Of a stretch of 64,000 nt of DNA, positions 34,059 through 43,574 are shown piece by piece. The stretch covers positions 806,001-870,000 of the forward strand of contig NZ_JAZAPB010000001.1 of assembly GCF_036321025.1 (NCBI RefSeq). Direction: 5' to 3'. Each line of letters opens with the position of its first letter. Position 1 is the first letter of the stretch. This DNA is from Alteraurantiacibacter hainanensis (GTDB lineage: Bacteria; Pseudomonadota; Alphaproteobacteria; Sphingomonadales; Sphingomonadaceae). The notes under the pieces were generated by a model. The model saw only the letters and a program-made list of their open reading frames with translations, ran no database searches and was not told the origin of the DNA. Both the position numbers and the translations under genes were made by a program.

Positions 34059-36071
34059 ATGCCAATGACGCAATCCAAGCCCATCGCCGGAACAGCCAAA
34101 CGCCAGTCCACTAGCGGGCTGCGCGACCTCCCACGGTTGGTGCTGGAGGATCTGACCCCGTCGGTGGAAGGGGGACAGTTCCCCGTCAAGCGGGTGGTGG
34201 GCGATGAGGTGCAGGTTGAGGCCACGCTTTTCGGCGACGGCCACGAACAGCTGGCCGCCGAACTGCAGTGGCGCGCGGTCGACGAGAAGAAATGGCAGCG
34301 CGCCCCGATGGAAGCCCTTGCGAACGATCGCTGGAGCGGCGCCTTCCCGCTCGATCGCCTGGGACGCTACGAATATGCCATCGAGGGCTGGCTCGATCGC
34401 TTCGGCGGTTTCCGCCGCGACTTCCGCAAGAAGCTGGATGCTGGCGTCGCTCAGGCGGTGGAACACGCCGAGGGCCGTCAGCTGGTCGAGGAGGCCGCCG
34501 CGCGCAGCAAGGGCAAGCTGGCGACCGCTCTCAAGAAGCGGCTCGCGGCCCTGGAAAAGGCCAGTGACGAGGAGAGCGCACGCCTGCTGCTCGACGATGA
34601 TCTCGCGGGGCTGATGCACGAAGCCGATGACCGGCCGCATGCGATCCGCTCGGCTCCGCAACCCGTAGACGCCGAGCGCGTCGCCGCACGCTTTTCGAGC
34701 TGGTACGAGCTCTTCCCCCGCTCGATGACCGACGACAAGGCGCGCCACGGCACTTTTGCCGACGTGATCGACCATCTGCCGCGCGTGCGGGACATGGGTT
34801 TCGACACGCTCTATTTTCCGCCGATCCACCCCATCGGCCGCATCAACCGCAAGGGACCGAACAACACGCTGACGCCCGAGGAAGGCGACCCCGGCAGCCC
34901 CTATGCCATAGGCAGCGCGGAAGGCGGGCACGATGCGATCCATCCCGAGCTGGGCACGTTCAAGGATTTCGACAGGCTGGTGAAAGCGGCGGCCAAGCAC
35001 GGGCTGGAGATCGCGCTCGACTTCGCGATCCAGGCCGCGCCCGACCATCCCTGGCTCGAGGAACATCCCGGCTGGTTCGCCTGGCGGCCCGACGGCAGCA
35101 TGAAGTATGCCGAGAATCCGCCGAAGAAGTACCAGGACATCGTGAACGTCGATTTCTACGGTCCGGACGCGGTGCCCGGCCTTTGGGAGGCGCTGCGCGA
35201 CGTGATCCTGCTGTGGGTCGGGCACGGGGTGAAGACCTTCCGTGTCGACAATCCGCACACCAAGCCCCTGCCGTTCTGGGAATGGATGATCGGCGAGGTG
35301 CGGGCAAAGCATCCCGACGTCATCTTCCTTTCGGAAGCCTTCACCCGTCCGACGATGATGTATCGCCTCGCCAAGGTCGGCTTCAGCCAGTCGTACACCT
35401 ATTTCACCTGGCGCAACGAGAAGCACGAGCTGATGGATTACATCACCGAGCTGACGAGCGAGGCGCCGAAGGATTTCTACCGCCCGCATTTCTTCGTCAA
35501 CACGCCGGATATCAACCCGGTCTTCCTGCAGAAGGGCGGACGACCCGCACACCGCATCCGCGCCGTTCTGGCCGCGACGCTATCGGGCCTGTGGGGCGTC
35601 TATTCGGGCTTCGAACTGTGCGATGCCACGCCGCTGGGGCCCGACAAGGAAGAGTATCTCGACAGCGAGAAATACGAGATCCGCCCGCGCGAATGGCGCA
35701 CTTCTCGCGATATCGTGGATGACATCACCCGGCTTAACGAGCTGCGCCGGGCCTATCCCGCGCTGCAGACCCATCTCAACACGCGGTTCTATCTCGCGCA
35801 CGACGACAGCATCATCCTCTACGGCAAGCCCTCGCCCGATGGATCGGAAATGATCCTCGTCATGGTCAGCCTCGATCCGCACTATCCGCACGAATGCGAT
35901 TTCGAAGTGCCGCTGTGGGAGTTCGGCCTGAGTGACGATGCCTCGATCGCAGTTGAGGACCTGTTCGGCGGCTATCACTTCGAATGGCACGGAAAGTACC
36001 AGCACATTGCGCTCGACCCCGACGAGCCCTTCCGCGTCTGGCGCCTGACCAAGCCGGGAGAGGCCGCATGA
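34059..36071 (+). CDS. glgE: GlgE, alpha-1,4-glucan:maltose-1-phosphate maltosyltransferase
   Basis: A 670-residue GH13_3 enzyme that extends alpha-1,4-glucan by maltosyl units from maltose 1-phosphate. It has the N-terminal GlgE domain (LVLEDLTPSVEGGQFPVKRV), the GTFADVIDHLPRVRDMGFDTLYFPPIHPIG core, the nucleophile D397 in FRVDNPHTKP and the acid/base E426 in FLSEAFTRP. It heads a seven-gene operon whose second gene supplies its donor. The start at 34059 lacks a strong ribosome binding site; an ATG at 34065 is equally possible. The stop overlaps the treS start. Confidence 0.97.
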   Translation: MPMTQSKPIAGTAKRQSTSGLRDLPRLVLEDLTPSVEGGQFPVKRVVGDEVQVEATLFGDGHEQLAAELQWRAVDEKKWQRAPMEALANDRWSGAFPLDRLGRYEYAIEGWLDRFGGFRRDFRKKLDAGVAQAVEHAEGRQLVEEAAARSKGKLATALKKRLAALEKASDEESARLLLDDDLAGLMHEADDRPHAIRSAPQPVDAERVAARFSSWYELFPRSMTDDKARHGTFADVIDHLPRVRDMGFDTLYFPPIHPIGRINRKGPNNTLTPEEGDPGSPYAIGSAEGGHDAIHPELGTFKDFDRLVKAAAKHGLEIALDFAIQAAPDHPWLEEHPGWFAWRPDGSMKYAENPPKKYQDIVNVDFYGPDAVPGLWEALRDVILLWVGHGVKTFRVDNPHTKPLPFWEWMIGEVRAKHPDVIFLSEAFTRPTMMYRLAKVGFSQSYTYFTWRNEKHELMDYITELTSEAPKDFYRPHFFVNTPDINPVFLQKGGRPAHRIRAVLAATLSGLWGVYSGFELCDATPLGPDKEEYLDSEKYEIRPREWRTSRDIVDDITRLNELRRAYPALQTHLNTRFYLAHDDSIILYGKPSPDGSEMILVMVSLDPHYPHECDFEVPLWEFGLSDDASIAVEDLFGGYHFEWHGKYQHIALDPDEPFRVWRLTKPGEAA

Positions 36072-39000
36072 ACAAGCACACAGCCCCAAGCACCATGGCC
36101 GCCACCGTCACCGGGTCCGAAGATCCCTACTGGTACAAGGACGCGGTGATCTACCAGCTCCACGTGAAGAGCTTCTTCGATTCCAACAATGACGGGATCG
36201 GAGATTTTGCGGGGCTGATGGAGAAGCTTGATTACGTCGCCGATCTCGGCGTCACGGCGATCTGGCTCCTGCCCTTCTATCCCAGCCCGCGCCGCGACGA
36301 CGGCTACGATATCGCCGAATATCGCGACGTTTCTCCCGACTACGGCACGATCGAGGAAGCAAGGGCATTCGTCGAGGCCGCCCATGAGCGCGGCATCCGG
36401 GTGATCACCGAACTGGTGATCAACCACACCAGCGATCAGCACCCGTGGTTCCAGGCGGCCCGCAAGGCCCCTCCCGGCAGCCCCGAGCGCGACTTCTACG
36501 TCTGGTCGGATGACGACAAGCTCTATTCGGGCACACGGATCATCTTCCTCGATACGGAGAAATCGAACTGGACCTGGGACGAGGAAGCGGGCGCCTATTT
36601 CTGGCACCGTTTCTATTCGCACCAGCCCGATCTGAATTTCGAGAATCCGAAGGTGCTCGAGGAAGTGCTCTCCGTCATGCATTTCTGGCTCGACGCCGGA
36701 ATCGACGGGCTGCGCCTCGACGCCATTCCCTATCTGATCGAGCGCGACGGCACCTCGAACGAGAACCTGCCCGAAACGCACGACGTGCTGAAGAAAATCC
36801 GCCAGGACCTCGATGCGCACTACGAAGGCAAGATGCTGCTGGCAGAGGCCAACATGTGGCCCGAGGACACGCAGGCCTATTTCGGCGGCGAGCCCGATGG
36901 CATCAGCGAGGAATGCCACATGGCGTTCCACTTCCCGCTCATGCCGCGCATGTACATGGCCGTGGCGCAGGAAGACCGTTACCCGATCACCGACATCATG
37001 CGCCAGACGCCCGACATCCCGGAGGATGCGCAGTGGGCAATCTTCCTGCGCAACCATGACGAGCTGACGCTGGAAATGGTCACCGATGCCGAGCGCGATT
37101 ACCTGTGGAACACCTATGCCGCGGATCGCCGCGCACGCATCAATCTCGGCATCCGACGCCGCCTTGCTCCGCTGATGGAGCGCGACCGGCGACGGATCGA
37201 ACTGATGAACGCGCTGCTGCTGACCATGCCGGGCACGCCGGTGCTGTATTACGGCGACGAGATCGGCATGGGCGACAACATCTTCCTGGGCGACCGGGAC
37301 GGCGTGCGCACGCCGATGCAGTGGTCGCCCGACCGCAACGGCGGCTTTTCCAAGGCCGATCCAGCGGCGCTCAGCCTGCCGGTCATCCAGGATCCGCTCT
37401 ACGGTTACGAGGCGGTGAATGTGGAGGCTCAGGAGCGCGACCGGCATTCGCTGCTCAACTGGATCAAGCGGATGCTGGCGGTGCGCAAGGAACACCAGGC
37501 TTTCGGGCGCGGCACGCAGACCTTCCTGCGCCCGCGCAACCGCCGTATCCTGGCCTATCTGCGCCGGCACGATGACGAAACCATCCTGTGCGTCGCCAAT
37601 CTCAGTCGCACGGCGCAGGCAGTGGAACTGGATCTGCACGAGATGGAAGGCCGCACGCCGGTGGAGCTTTCGGGCGGCACGGCCTTCCCCAAGGTCGGCC
37701 AGCTGCCCTACATGCTCACCCTTCCCCCATATGGCTTCCTGTGGTTCGAACTCACCGAAGAGACGGATGCGCCCGATTGGTCATCCGCCGCGCCGGGTGC
37801 CGAGGTCGAGAGGCACACCTTCGTATTGCGGCCTGACCTGGCCGATGTGACCAAAGGCGCCAACGGCAAGGTCCTGCGGCGCGACATCCTGCCCGATTAC
37901 CTGCCCCATCGCCGCTGGTTCGGCGCCAAGGACGAGGCAATCAAGGCAGTCGAATTTCTCGCGGTGACGCCCATGCCCGGCAACGACGATCTGCTGCTTA
38001 GCGAGATCGCCGTCACCACTTCCGGCGGCACGGCGCGCTATTCCCTTCCGCTGGGTATTGCCTGGGAAGGCGAGCAGCACGGTCCCTTTGCCTCCAACCT
38101 CGCGATTGCCCGGGTCCGGCGCGAGCGAAGCGTCGGCCTTCTGACCGACGGTTTCTCGCTTGGCGAATTCGCGCAATCGGTGCTGACCGGCATGCGCGAC
38201 GGGTCCGTCGTGCCGACTGAAGATGGCGAGTTGCGATTCGAGGCGACCGACCGGTTCGATATCGATCCGAAGGCCGAGCCCGAATGGATCGCGGCCGAAC
38301 AATCCAACAGCACCATGATCGTGGGCAGCAAGGCGGTGCTCAAGCTGCTGCGCAAGCTCGCGCCGGGGATCCACCCCGATGCCGAAATGGTGCGCTATCT
38401 GGCCGATCACGGCTTCGAGGCCGTGCCGCCGATCCTGGGCACGGTGAAGCGTGTCGAGAATGGCGAAGAGACATTGGTGATGATGGCCCAGGCCTTCGTC
38501 TACAATCAGGGCGACGGCTGGCAGTGGACGCTGGGATCGCTCGAACGCCTCGCCACCGACACCGACTGGAGCTTTTCCAACTACCGCAACTTCGCCACCA
38601 ATCTCGGTCGGCGCCTGGCGCAGATGCACGAGACGCTGGCGCGCAAGACGGACGATCCTGCCTTTGCGCCGGAGCCGCTCGACAAGTCCGGCGTGCAAGC
38701 CCTGGCCGAACGGATCGGCAGCGAACTCGATCGCGCAATCGCGCGGCTGGGCGATGGGCACGATCTGGCCGACAAGGCCTCGGCCCTAAAGTCGCGCATA
38801 GCGGAGGTGGCGAATTCCGCGATCGGCACGCCGCGCACGCGCATCCACGGCGATCTGCACCTGGGGCAGGTATTGGTCACCGGCAGCGACGTGATGATCA
38901 TCGATTTCGAGGGGGAGCCGACCCGTCCGCTGGCCGATCGTCGTGGCAAGGATATCCCGCTGCGCGACGTGGCCGGGCTGGTCCGGTCCTTCGATTACGC

Positions 39001-39283
39001 CGCGGCCGTTGCCGAGCGCACTCGCCCAGCCGCAGCCGACACCTGGGAGGCCCGCGCCGAAGAAGGCAACGCGATGTTCCGCTCGCGCGCCATCGACGCC
39101 TTTCTCGAAGGGTATGGCTTTACCACCGAAGGCGCGCGCGATCCGCTGCTAGACCTCTTCATTCTCGAAAAGGCGGCGTACGAAGTATCGTATGAAGCCG
39201 CCAACCGGCCCGACTGGATCGAGGTGCCCGCCGCGGGCCTCACCCGGGCTGCTGACAGACTGCTTTCCGGAGATGCCAATTGA
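36068..39283 (+). CDS. treS: TreS-maltokinase fusion (trehalose synthase / maltose kinase)
   Basis: A 1071-residue fusion. Residues about 20-560 are trehalose synthase, GH13_16, which interconverts trehalose and maltose: YWYKDAVIYQLHVKSF, nucleophile aspartate about residue 217 (GLRLDAIPYL), glutamate about 258 (LLAEANMWPED) and FLRNHDELT. Residues about 620-1060 are a maltokinase (Pep2/Mak) of the aminoglycoside phosphotransferase fold, with RIHGDLHLGQVL and IIDFEGEP as the catalytic loop and metal site. Maltose is therefore made and phosphorylated by one polypeptide, feeding GlgE. The ATG at 36068 overlaps the glgE stop, which sets the start; 28 codons upstream in frame are a shadow of glgE. 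Confidence 0.96.
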   Translation: MNKHTAPSTMAATVTGSEDPYWYKDAVIYQLHVKSFFDSNNDGIGDFAGLMEKLDYVADLGVTAIWLLPFYPSPRRDDGYDIAEYRDVSPDYGTIEEARAFVEAAHERGIRVITELVINHTSDQHPWFQAARKAPPGSPERDFYVWSDDDKLYSGTRIIFLDTEKSNWTWDEEAGAYFWHRFYSHQPDLNFENPKVLEEVLSVMHFWLDAGIDGLRLDAIPYLIERDGTSNENLPETHDVLKKIRQDLDAHYEGKMLLAEANMWPEDTQAYFGGEPDGISEECHMAFHFPLMPRMYMAVAQEDRYPITDIMRQTPDIPEDAQWAIFLRNHDELTLEMVTDAERDYLWNTYAADRRARINLGIRRRLAPLMERDRRRIELMNALLLTMPGTPVLYYGDEIGMGDNIFLGDRDGVRTPMQWSPDRNGGFSKADPAALSLPVIQDPLYGYEAVNVEAQERDRHSLLNWIKRMLAVRKEHQAFGRGTQTFLRPRNRRILAYLRRHDDETILCVANLSRTAQAVELDLHEMEGRTPVELSGGTAFPKVGQLPYMLTLPPYGFLWFELTEETDAPDWSSAAPGAEVERHTFVLRPDLADVTKGANGKVLRRDILPDYLPHRRWFGAKDEAIKAVEFLAVTPMPGNDDLLLSEIAVTTSGGTARYSLPLGIAWEGEQHGPFASNLAIARVRRERSVGLLTDGFSLGEFAQSVLTGMRDGSVVPTEDGELRFEATDRFDIDPKAEPEWIAAEQSNSTMIVGSKAVLKLLRKLAPGIHPDAEMVRYLADHGFEAVPPILGTVKRVENGEETLVMMAQAFVYNQGDGWQWTLGSLERLATDTDWSFSNYRNFATNLGRRLAQMHETLARKTDDPAFAPEPLDKSGVQALAERIGSELDRAIARLGDGHDLADKASALKSRIAEVANSAIGTPRTRIHGDLHLGQVLVTGSDVMIIDFEGEPTRPLADRRGKDIPLRDVAGLVRSFDYAAAVAERTRPAAADTWEARAEEGNAMFRSRAIDAFLEGYGFTTEGARDPLLDLFILEKAAYEVSYEAANRPDWIEVPAAGLTRAADRLLSGDAN

Positions 39284-41466
39284 CCGTTCATGACGATATT
39301 CTGAGTTCGGCCGCGGCAGCCCTGTTCGAAGGGCGCCTCGACGACCCGTTCGCCCTGCTCGGCCCACATGCATCGGAAGGGGGCACGCTAGTGCGCACCT
39401 TCCAGCCGGGAGCCGAGAAAGTGGAGCTCGTGACTCGCAAGAAGGCCGCATCGCGCGGCACGCTAGACGAGGTCGGCCCCGGACTGTTCGTCGGCAAGCT
39501 CGCCAAGAAAGGCGACTATGCGCTGCGCATCACTTGGCCGGGCGGGGTGCAGCAGATCACCGAGGATCCCTATTCCTTCGGCACGGTGCTTTCCGACTAC
39601 GACCTGCACCTGTTTTCCGAAGGGCGCCATCTCGAACTGGCGCGCGTTTTCGGGGCTCAACCGACCGAGATCGACGGCGTTTCGGGCGTGGCCTTTTCGG
39701 TCTGGGCGCCCAATGCACGCCGCGTTTCGGTGGTCGGCGAATTCAACACCTGGGATGGCCGACGCCACCCGATGCGCCTGCGGCATTCGGCAGGCGTGTG
39801 GGAGCTGTTCGTGCCGAGGCTCGGCACCGGCGAACTCTACAAGTTCGAGATTGTCGGAGCGGACGGCAGCATGATCCAGAAAGCCGATCCGCTGGCCCGC
39901 GCGACCGAGGTTCCGCCCGGCACCGCGTCCATCGTCGCGCCCAGGCCCGAATTCGACTGGTCGGATGACGACTGGATGGCAAGACGCGCCGCCCGTCAGG
40001 CTCCCGACGCGCCGATTTCCATCTACGAAGTCCATGCCGGATCGTGGATGGCGGACGAGGACGGCGCGCCGCTCGACTGGCGCGGGATGGCGGACAAGCT
40101 GGTTTCCTATGTCGCTTCGATGGGGTTCACCCACGTCGAGCTGCTGCCGATCATGGAACATCCGTTCGGCGGTTCGTGGGGTTATCAGCCGCTCTCGCAA
40201 TTCGCGCCTTCGGCTCGTTTCGGCGATCCTGCCGACTTCGTCCATTTCGTCGACAGCTGCCACCAGGCTGGCATCGGCGTGATCCTGGACTGGGTGCCTG
40301 CCCATTTCCCGACCGACGCGCACGGTCTCGCCCACTTCGACGGCACGCATCTCTACGAACACGCCGATCCCAAGGAAGGGTTTCATCAGGACTGGAACAC
40401 GCTGATCTACAATCTGGGGAGGCAGGAGGTCTCGGGTTTCCTGCTCTCATCCGCGATCTGGTGGCTGGAGGCGTTCCATATCGACGGACTGCGCGTGGAT
40501 GCGGTCGCGTCCATGCTGTATCGCGACTATTCGCGCGAAGCCGGAGAGTGGGTGCCCAACGTCCACGGCGGGCGCGAGAACCTGGAGAGCGTCGCGTTCC
40601 TCAAGGCGATGAACGAGGCCGTGGCCGAGAGATGCCCCGGCGCGATCACCGTGGCCGAGGAATCGACCGCATGGCCCGGCGTGAGCGCGCCGGTGGCTGA
40701 CGGCGGGCTGGGTTTCAACTACAAGTGGAACATGGGCTGGATGCACGACACGCTGCAATACATCGAACATGATCCGGTCCACCGCAAATGGCACCACGGG
40801 GAACTGACCTTCCCGATGGTCTATGCCTTTTCCGAGAAATACGTCCTGCCGATCAGCCATGACGAGGTGGTGCACGGCAAGGGATCGCTGTGGGCCAAGA
40901 TGCCCGGCGATCGTTGGCGCAAGTTCGCCAATCTGCGCGCCTACCTCGCCTTCATGTGGATGCATCCCGGCAAGAAGCTGCTGTTCATGGGCTGCGAACT
41001 CGGCATGGAAAGCGAGTGGAACCACGACCAGCCGCTGCCCTGGCATCTGCTGGAGCAGGGCGAGCACGCCGCGGTCCAGCAACTGCTGCGCGATCTCAAC
41101 CGGCTCTATACCGACGAGCCGCCCCTGCACGCGCGCGATTGCGATCCGGGCGGTTTCCAGTGGATCGTCGGCGACGATGCGGAAAACAGCGTTTTCTCCT
41201 TCGTTCGCTGGGGTGCAGGCGGGGAGCCGATCGTGGCCGCGTTCAACATGACGCCGAACCCGCTTCACGACTATCGCATGGGCCTGCCGCGCGCGGGCAA
41301 GTGGGGCGAGGTGCTGAATACCGACGCGCAGGATTACGGCGGCGGGAACATTGGCAACAGCGGCGTTGTCGAGGCGGATGAGGAAGGGCTGCACGGCCAG
41401 TCTGCCTCGGCCTCGCTTACCCTGCCACCGCTCGGCGCGATCGTCCTCAGCCCGGCAAGCAGCTAA
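39280..41466 (+). CDS. glgB: GlgB, 1,4-alpha-glucan branching enzyme
   Basis: A 728-residue GH13_9 enzyme with two N-terminal carbohydrate-binding modules (about 1-220, including GVSGVAFSVWAPNARRVSVV) and the catalytic barrel: aspartate about 406 (DGLRVDAVASMLY), glutamate about 460 (TVAEESTAWPG) and SHDEVVHGK. It introduces alpha-1,6 branches into the GlgE product. The start is a TTG that overlaps the treS stop (TTGA); the nearest ATG is out of frame. This non-ATG start may lower its yield relative to its neighbours. Confidence 0.97.
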   Translation: MTVHDDILSSAAAALFEGRLDDPFALLGPHASEGGTLVRTFQPGAEKVELVTRKKAASRGTLDEVGPGLFVGKLAKKGDYALRITWPGGVQQITEDPYSFGTVLSDYDLHLFSEGRHLELARVFGAQPTEIDGVSGVAFSVWAPNARRVSVVGEFNTWDGRRHPMRLRHSAGVWELFVPRLGTGELYKFEIVGADGSMIQKADPLARATEVPPGTASIVAPRPEFDWSDDDWMARRAARQAPDAPISIYEVHAGSWMADEDGAPLDWRGMADKLVSYVASMGFTHVELLPIMEHPFGGSWGYQPLSQFAPSARFGDPADFVHFVDSCHQAGIGVILDWVPAHFPTDAHGLAHFDGTHLYEHADPKEGFHQDWNTLIYNLGRQEVSGFLLSSAIWWLEAFHIDGLRVDAVASMLYRDYSREAGEWVPNVHGGRENLESVAFLKAMNEAVAERCPGAITVAEESTAWPGVSAPVADGGLGFNYKWNMGWMHDTLQYIEHDPVHRKWHHGELTFPMVYAFSEKYVLPISHDEVVHGKGSLWAKMPGDRWRKFANLRAYLAFMWMHPGKKLLFMGCELGMESEWNHDQPLPWHLLEQGEHAAVQQLLRDLNRLYTDEPPLHARDCDPGGFQWIVGDDAENSVFSFVRWGAGGEPIVAAFNMTPNPLHDYRMGLPRAGKWGEVLNTDAQDYGGGNIGNSGVVEADEEGLHGQSASASLTLPPLGAIVLSPASS

Positions 41467-41471
41467 GAGCC

Positions 41472-43574
41472 ATGCAGATGCCCGACCGGCTGGAGGCCGG
41501 ATCCCCCTATCCGCTGGGCGCCACCTTCGATGGGCTGGGCGTCAATTTCGCGGTCTTTTCCGCCAATGCCGACGCGATCGAACTCTGCGTGTTCGAGCCC
41601 GACGGACGGCGCCAGATCGCCTGCCTGCGGCTGCCCGAATGGACCGACGAGGTGTGGCACGGCTATCTGCCCGGTGCGCGGCCCGGCTTGATCTACGGCT
41701 TCCGCGCGCATGGCCGCTACGAGCCCGAGAACGGCCATCGGTTCAATCCCAACAAGCTGCTGCTCGATCCCTATGCGAGAAAGCTCGCGGGCAACCTGCG
41801 CTGGACGGATGCGCTGCATTCCTATCGCGTGCGCTCCCCCCGCAAGGACCTGAGCTTCGACCGGCGCGACAGCGCGGCGGCCATGCCCAAGGCCGTGGTT
41901 ACCTCCGAAGCCTTCGACTGGTCCGGCGACAGGCGGCCCCACACCCCCTGGACCGACACGGTCATCTACGAAGCGCATGCCAAGGGGCTGACCAAGCTGC
42001 TGGAGGAAGTGCCGGCGCAGGAACGGGGCACCTTTGCCGCGCTCGCCCATCCCAAGGTGATCGAGCATCTGCAACGCATCGGCGCGACCGCGCTCGAACT
42101 GCTGCCGATCCATTCGATAGTGCAGGACCGGAGGCTGCAGGAGGCCGGGCTGGTGAATTACTGGGGCTACAACACCCTGTCCTTCTTCGCGCCCGAGCGG
42201 CGCTACATGGCGGGCGATGATTCCGACGAGCTGCGGATTGCCATCCGCCGCCTGCACGCCGCGGGAATCGAGGTCATCCTAGACGTGGTCTACAACCACA
42301 CCGCCGAGGGCAGCGAGCTTGGCCCCACCTTCAACTTTCGCGGGCTGGACAACGCCACCTACTACCGTCTGAACGAGGAAGAGCCGCGCTACTGCGTGAA
42401 CGACACCGGCACCGGCAACACCCTCGATCTCAGCCATCCGCGCGTATTGCAGATGGTGGCGGACAGCCTGCGTTACTGGGCAGAAAGCTACCGGATCGAC
42501 GGGTTCCGCTTCGATCTCGGCGTCACGCTGGGGCGCGACGGCAACAATGGCTTCGATCCGCGCTCGGGCTTCTTCGACGTGCTGCGGCAGGATCCGGTAC
42601 TGAACGGACTGAAGCTGATCTCGGAACCGTGGGATATCGGACCGGGCGGCTATCAGCTTGGCAACCACCCTCCAGGCTTCGCCGAGTGGAATGACAAGTT
42701 CCGCGATGCCACGCGCCGCTTCTGGCGCGGGGACTCCGACATGCGGCCCGAATTCGCCAATCGCATCGCCGGATCGGCCGACCTGTTCGACATGCGCGCG
42801 AGGCGCCCCTGGGCCAGCGTAAACTTCGTCACCGCGCACGACGGGCAGCCGCTGCGCGATGTGGTCTCCTACGAAGGCAAGCACAATCAGGCGAACAGGG
42901 AAGACAACGAGGACGGTCATTCGGAGAACTATTCCTGCAATTGGGGCGTGGAAGGGCCGAGCGACGATCCCGCGATCCGCGAGATCCGCCTGCGCGTCAC
43001 CCGTTCCATGCTCACCACGCTGTTCGCTTCCCTCGGCACGCCGATGCTGCTGGGCGGGGACGAGTTCGGGCGCACCCAGAACGGCAACAACAACGCCTAC
43101 TGCCAGGATAACGAGATCAGCTGGTTCGACTGGTCGCGCCTAGAAAGCGATGAGGGCAAGGCCCTTAGCGCCTATGTCGCTCGTCTCGCGGCGATCCGGC
43201 GCAACTACCTGCTGATGCGCACCAGTCGTTTTCTCCATGGCGAGGTGGAGGTGGCGCCCGGCATCCTGGACATCGAGTGGTTCGACGAGCGCGGCCTCCA
43301 TCTCAGCCCGGAAGACTGGCACAATACCGAAGGGCGCGCGCTGGTGATGCGCCGGGCACGCAAGCGCAAGGACGGCAGCATCAAGGTGGTCAGCCTGATG
43401 ATGAACGGCAGCGGCGAGGCCCTGACCTATCTCCTGCCGCCTCCCGGCGACCTGCGGTACAAGCTGTTGATCGACAGCGCCGATCCGGACGGACACGAAC
43501 GCGAGCTGGACCATTCCCTCGTCATTCAGGATCGCGCCGCAGCAATCGTGGTGGGGACCCGTGCCGCACCCTGA
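41472..43574 (+). CDS. glgX: GlgX, glycogen debranching enzyme (isoamylase type)
   Basis: A 700-residue GH13_11 enzyme that hydrolyses alpha-1,6 branch points. It has an N-terminal module (GSPYPLGATFDGLGVNFAVF), the barrel with nucleophile aspartate about 347 (DGFRFDLGVTLGRD), glutamate about 385 (LISEPWDIGPGGYQ) and the third aspartate in TAHDGQPLRD. It begins 5 bases after glgB and its end overlaps the treZ start. In TreX-TreY-TreZ systems this debranching enzyme plays the TreX role, releasing linear chains for TreY. Confidence 0.95.
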   Translation: MQMPDRLEAGSPYPLGATFDGLGVNFAVFSANADAIELCVFEPDGRRQIACLRLPEWTDEVWHGYLPGARPGLIYGFRAHGRYEPENGHRFNPNKLLLDPYARKLAGNLRWTDALHSYRVRSPRKDLSFDRRDSAAAMPKAVVTSEAFDWSGDRRPHTPWTDTVIYEAHAKGLTKLLEEVPAQERGTFAALAHPKVIEHLQRIGATALELLPIHSIVQDRRLQEAGLVNYWGYNTLSFFAPERRYMAGDDSDELRIAIRRLHAAGIEVILDVVYNHTAEGSELGPTFNFRGLDNATYYRLNEEEPRYCVNDTGTGNTLDLSHPRVLQMVADSLRYWAESYRIDGFRFDLGVTLGRDGNNGFDPRSGFFDVLRQDPVLNGLKLISEPWDIGPGGYQLGNHPPGFAEWNDKFRDATRRFWRGDSDMRPEFANRIAGSADLFDMRARRPWASVNFVTAHDGQPLRDVVSYEGKHNQANREDNEDGHSENYSCNWGVEGPSDDPAIREIRLRVTRSMLTTLFASLGTPMLLGGDEFGRTQNGNNNAYCQDNEISWFDWSRLESDEGKALSAYVARLAAIRRNYLLMRTSRFLHGEVEVAPGILDIEWFDERGLHLSPEDWHNTEGRALVMRRARKRKDGSIKVVSLMMNGSGEALTYLLPPPGDLRYKLLIDSADPDGHERELDHSLVIQDRAAAIVVGTRAAP

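Noticed and set aside
33790..34068. A 92-codon open frame in front of glgE
   Set aside because: No ribosome binding site, domain or plausible codon use; it overlaps the glgE start.
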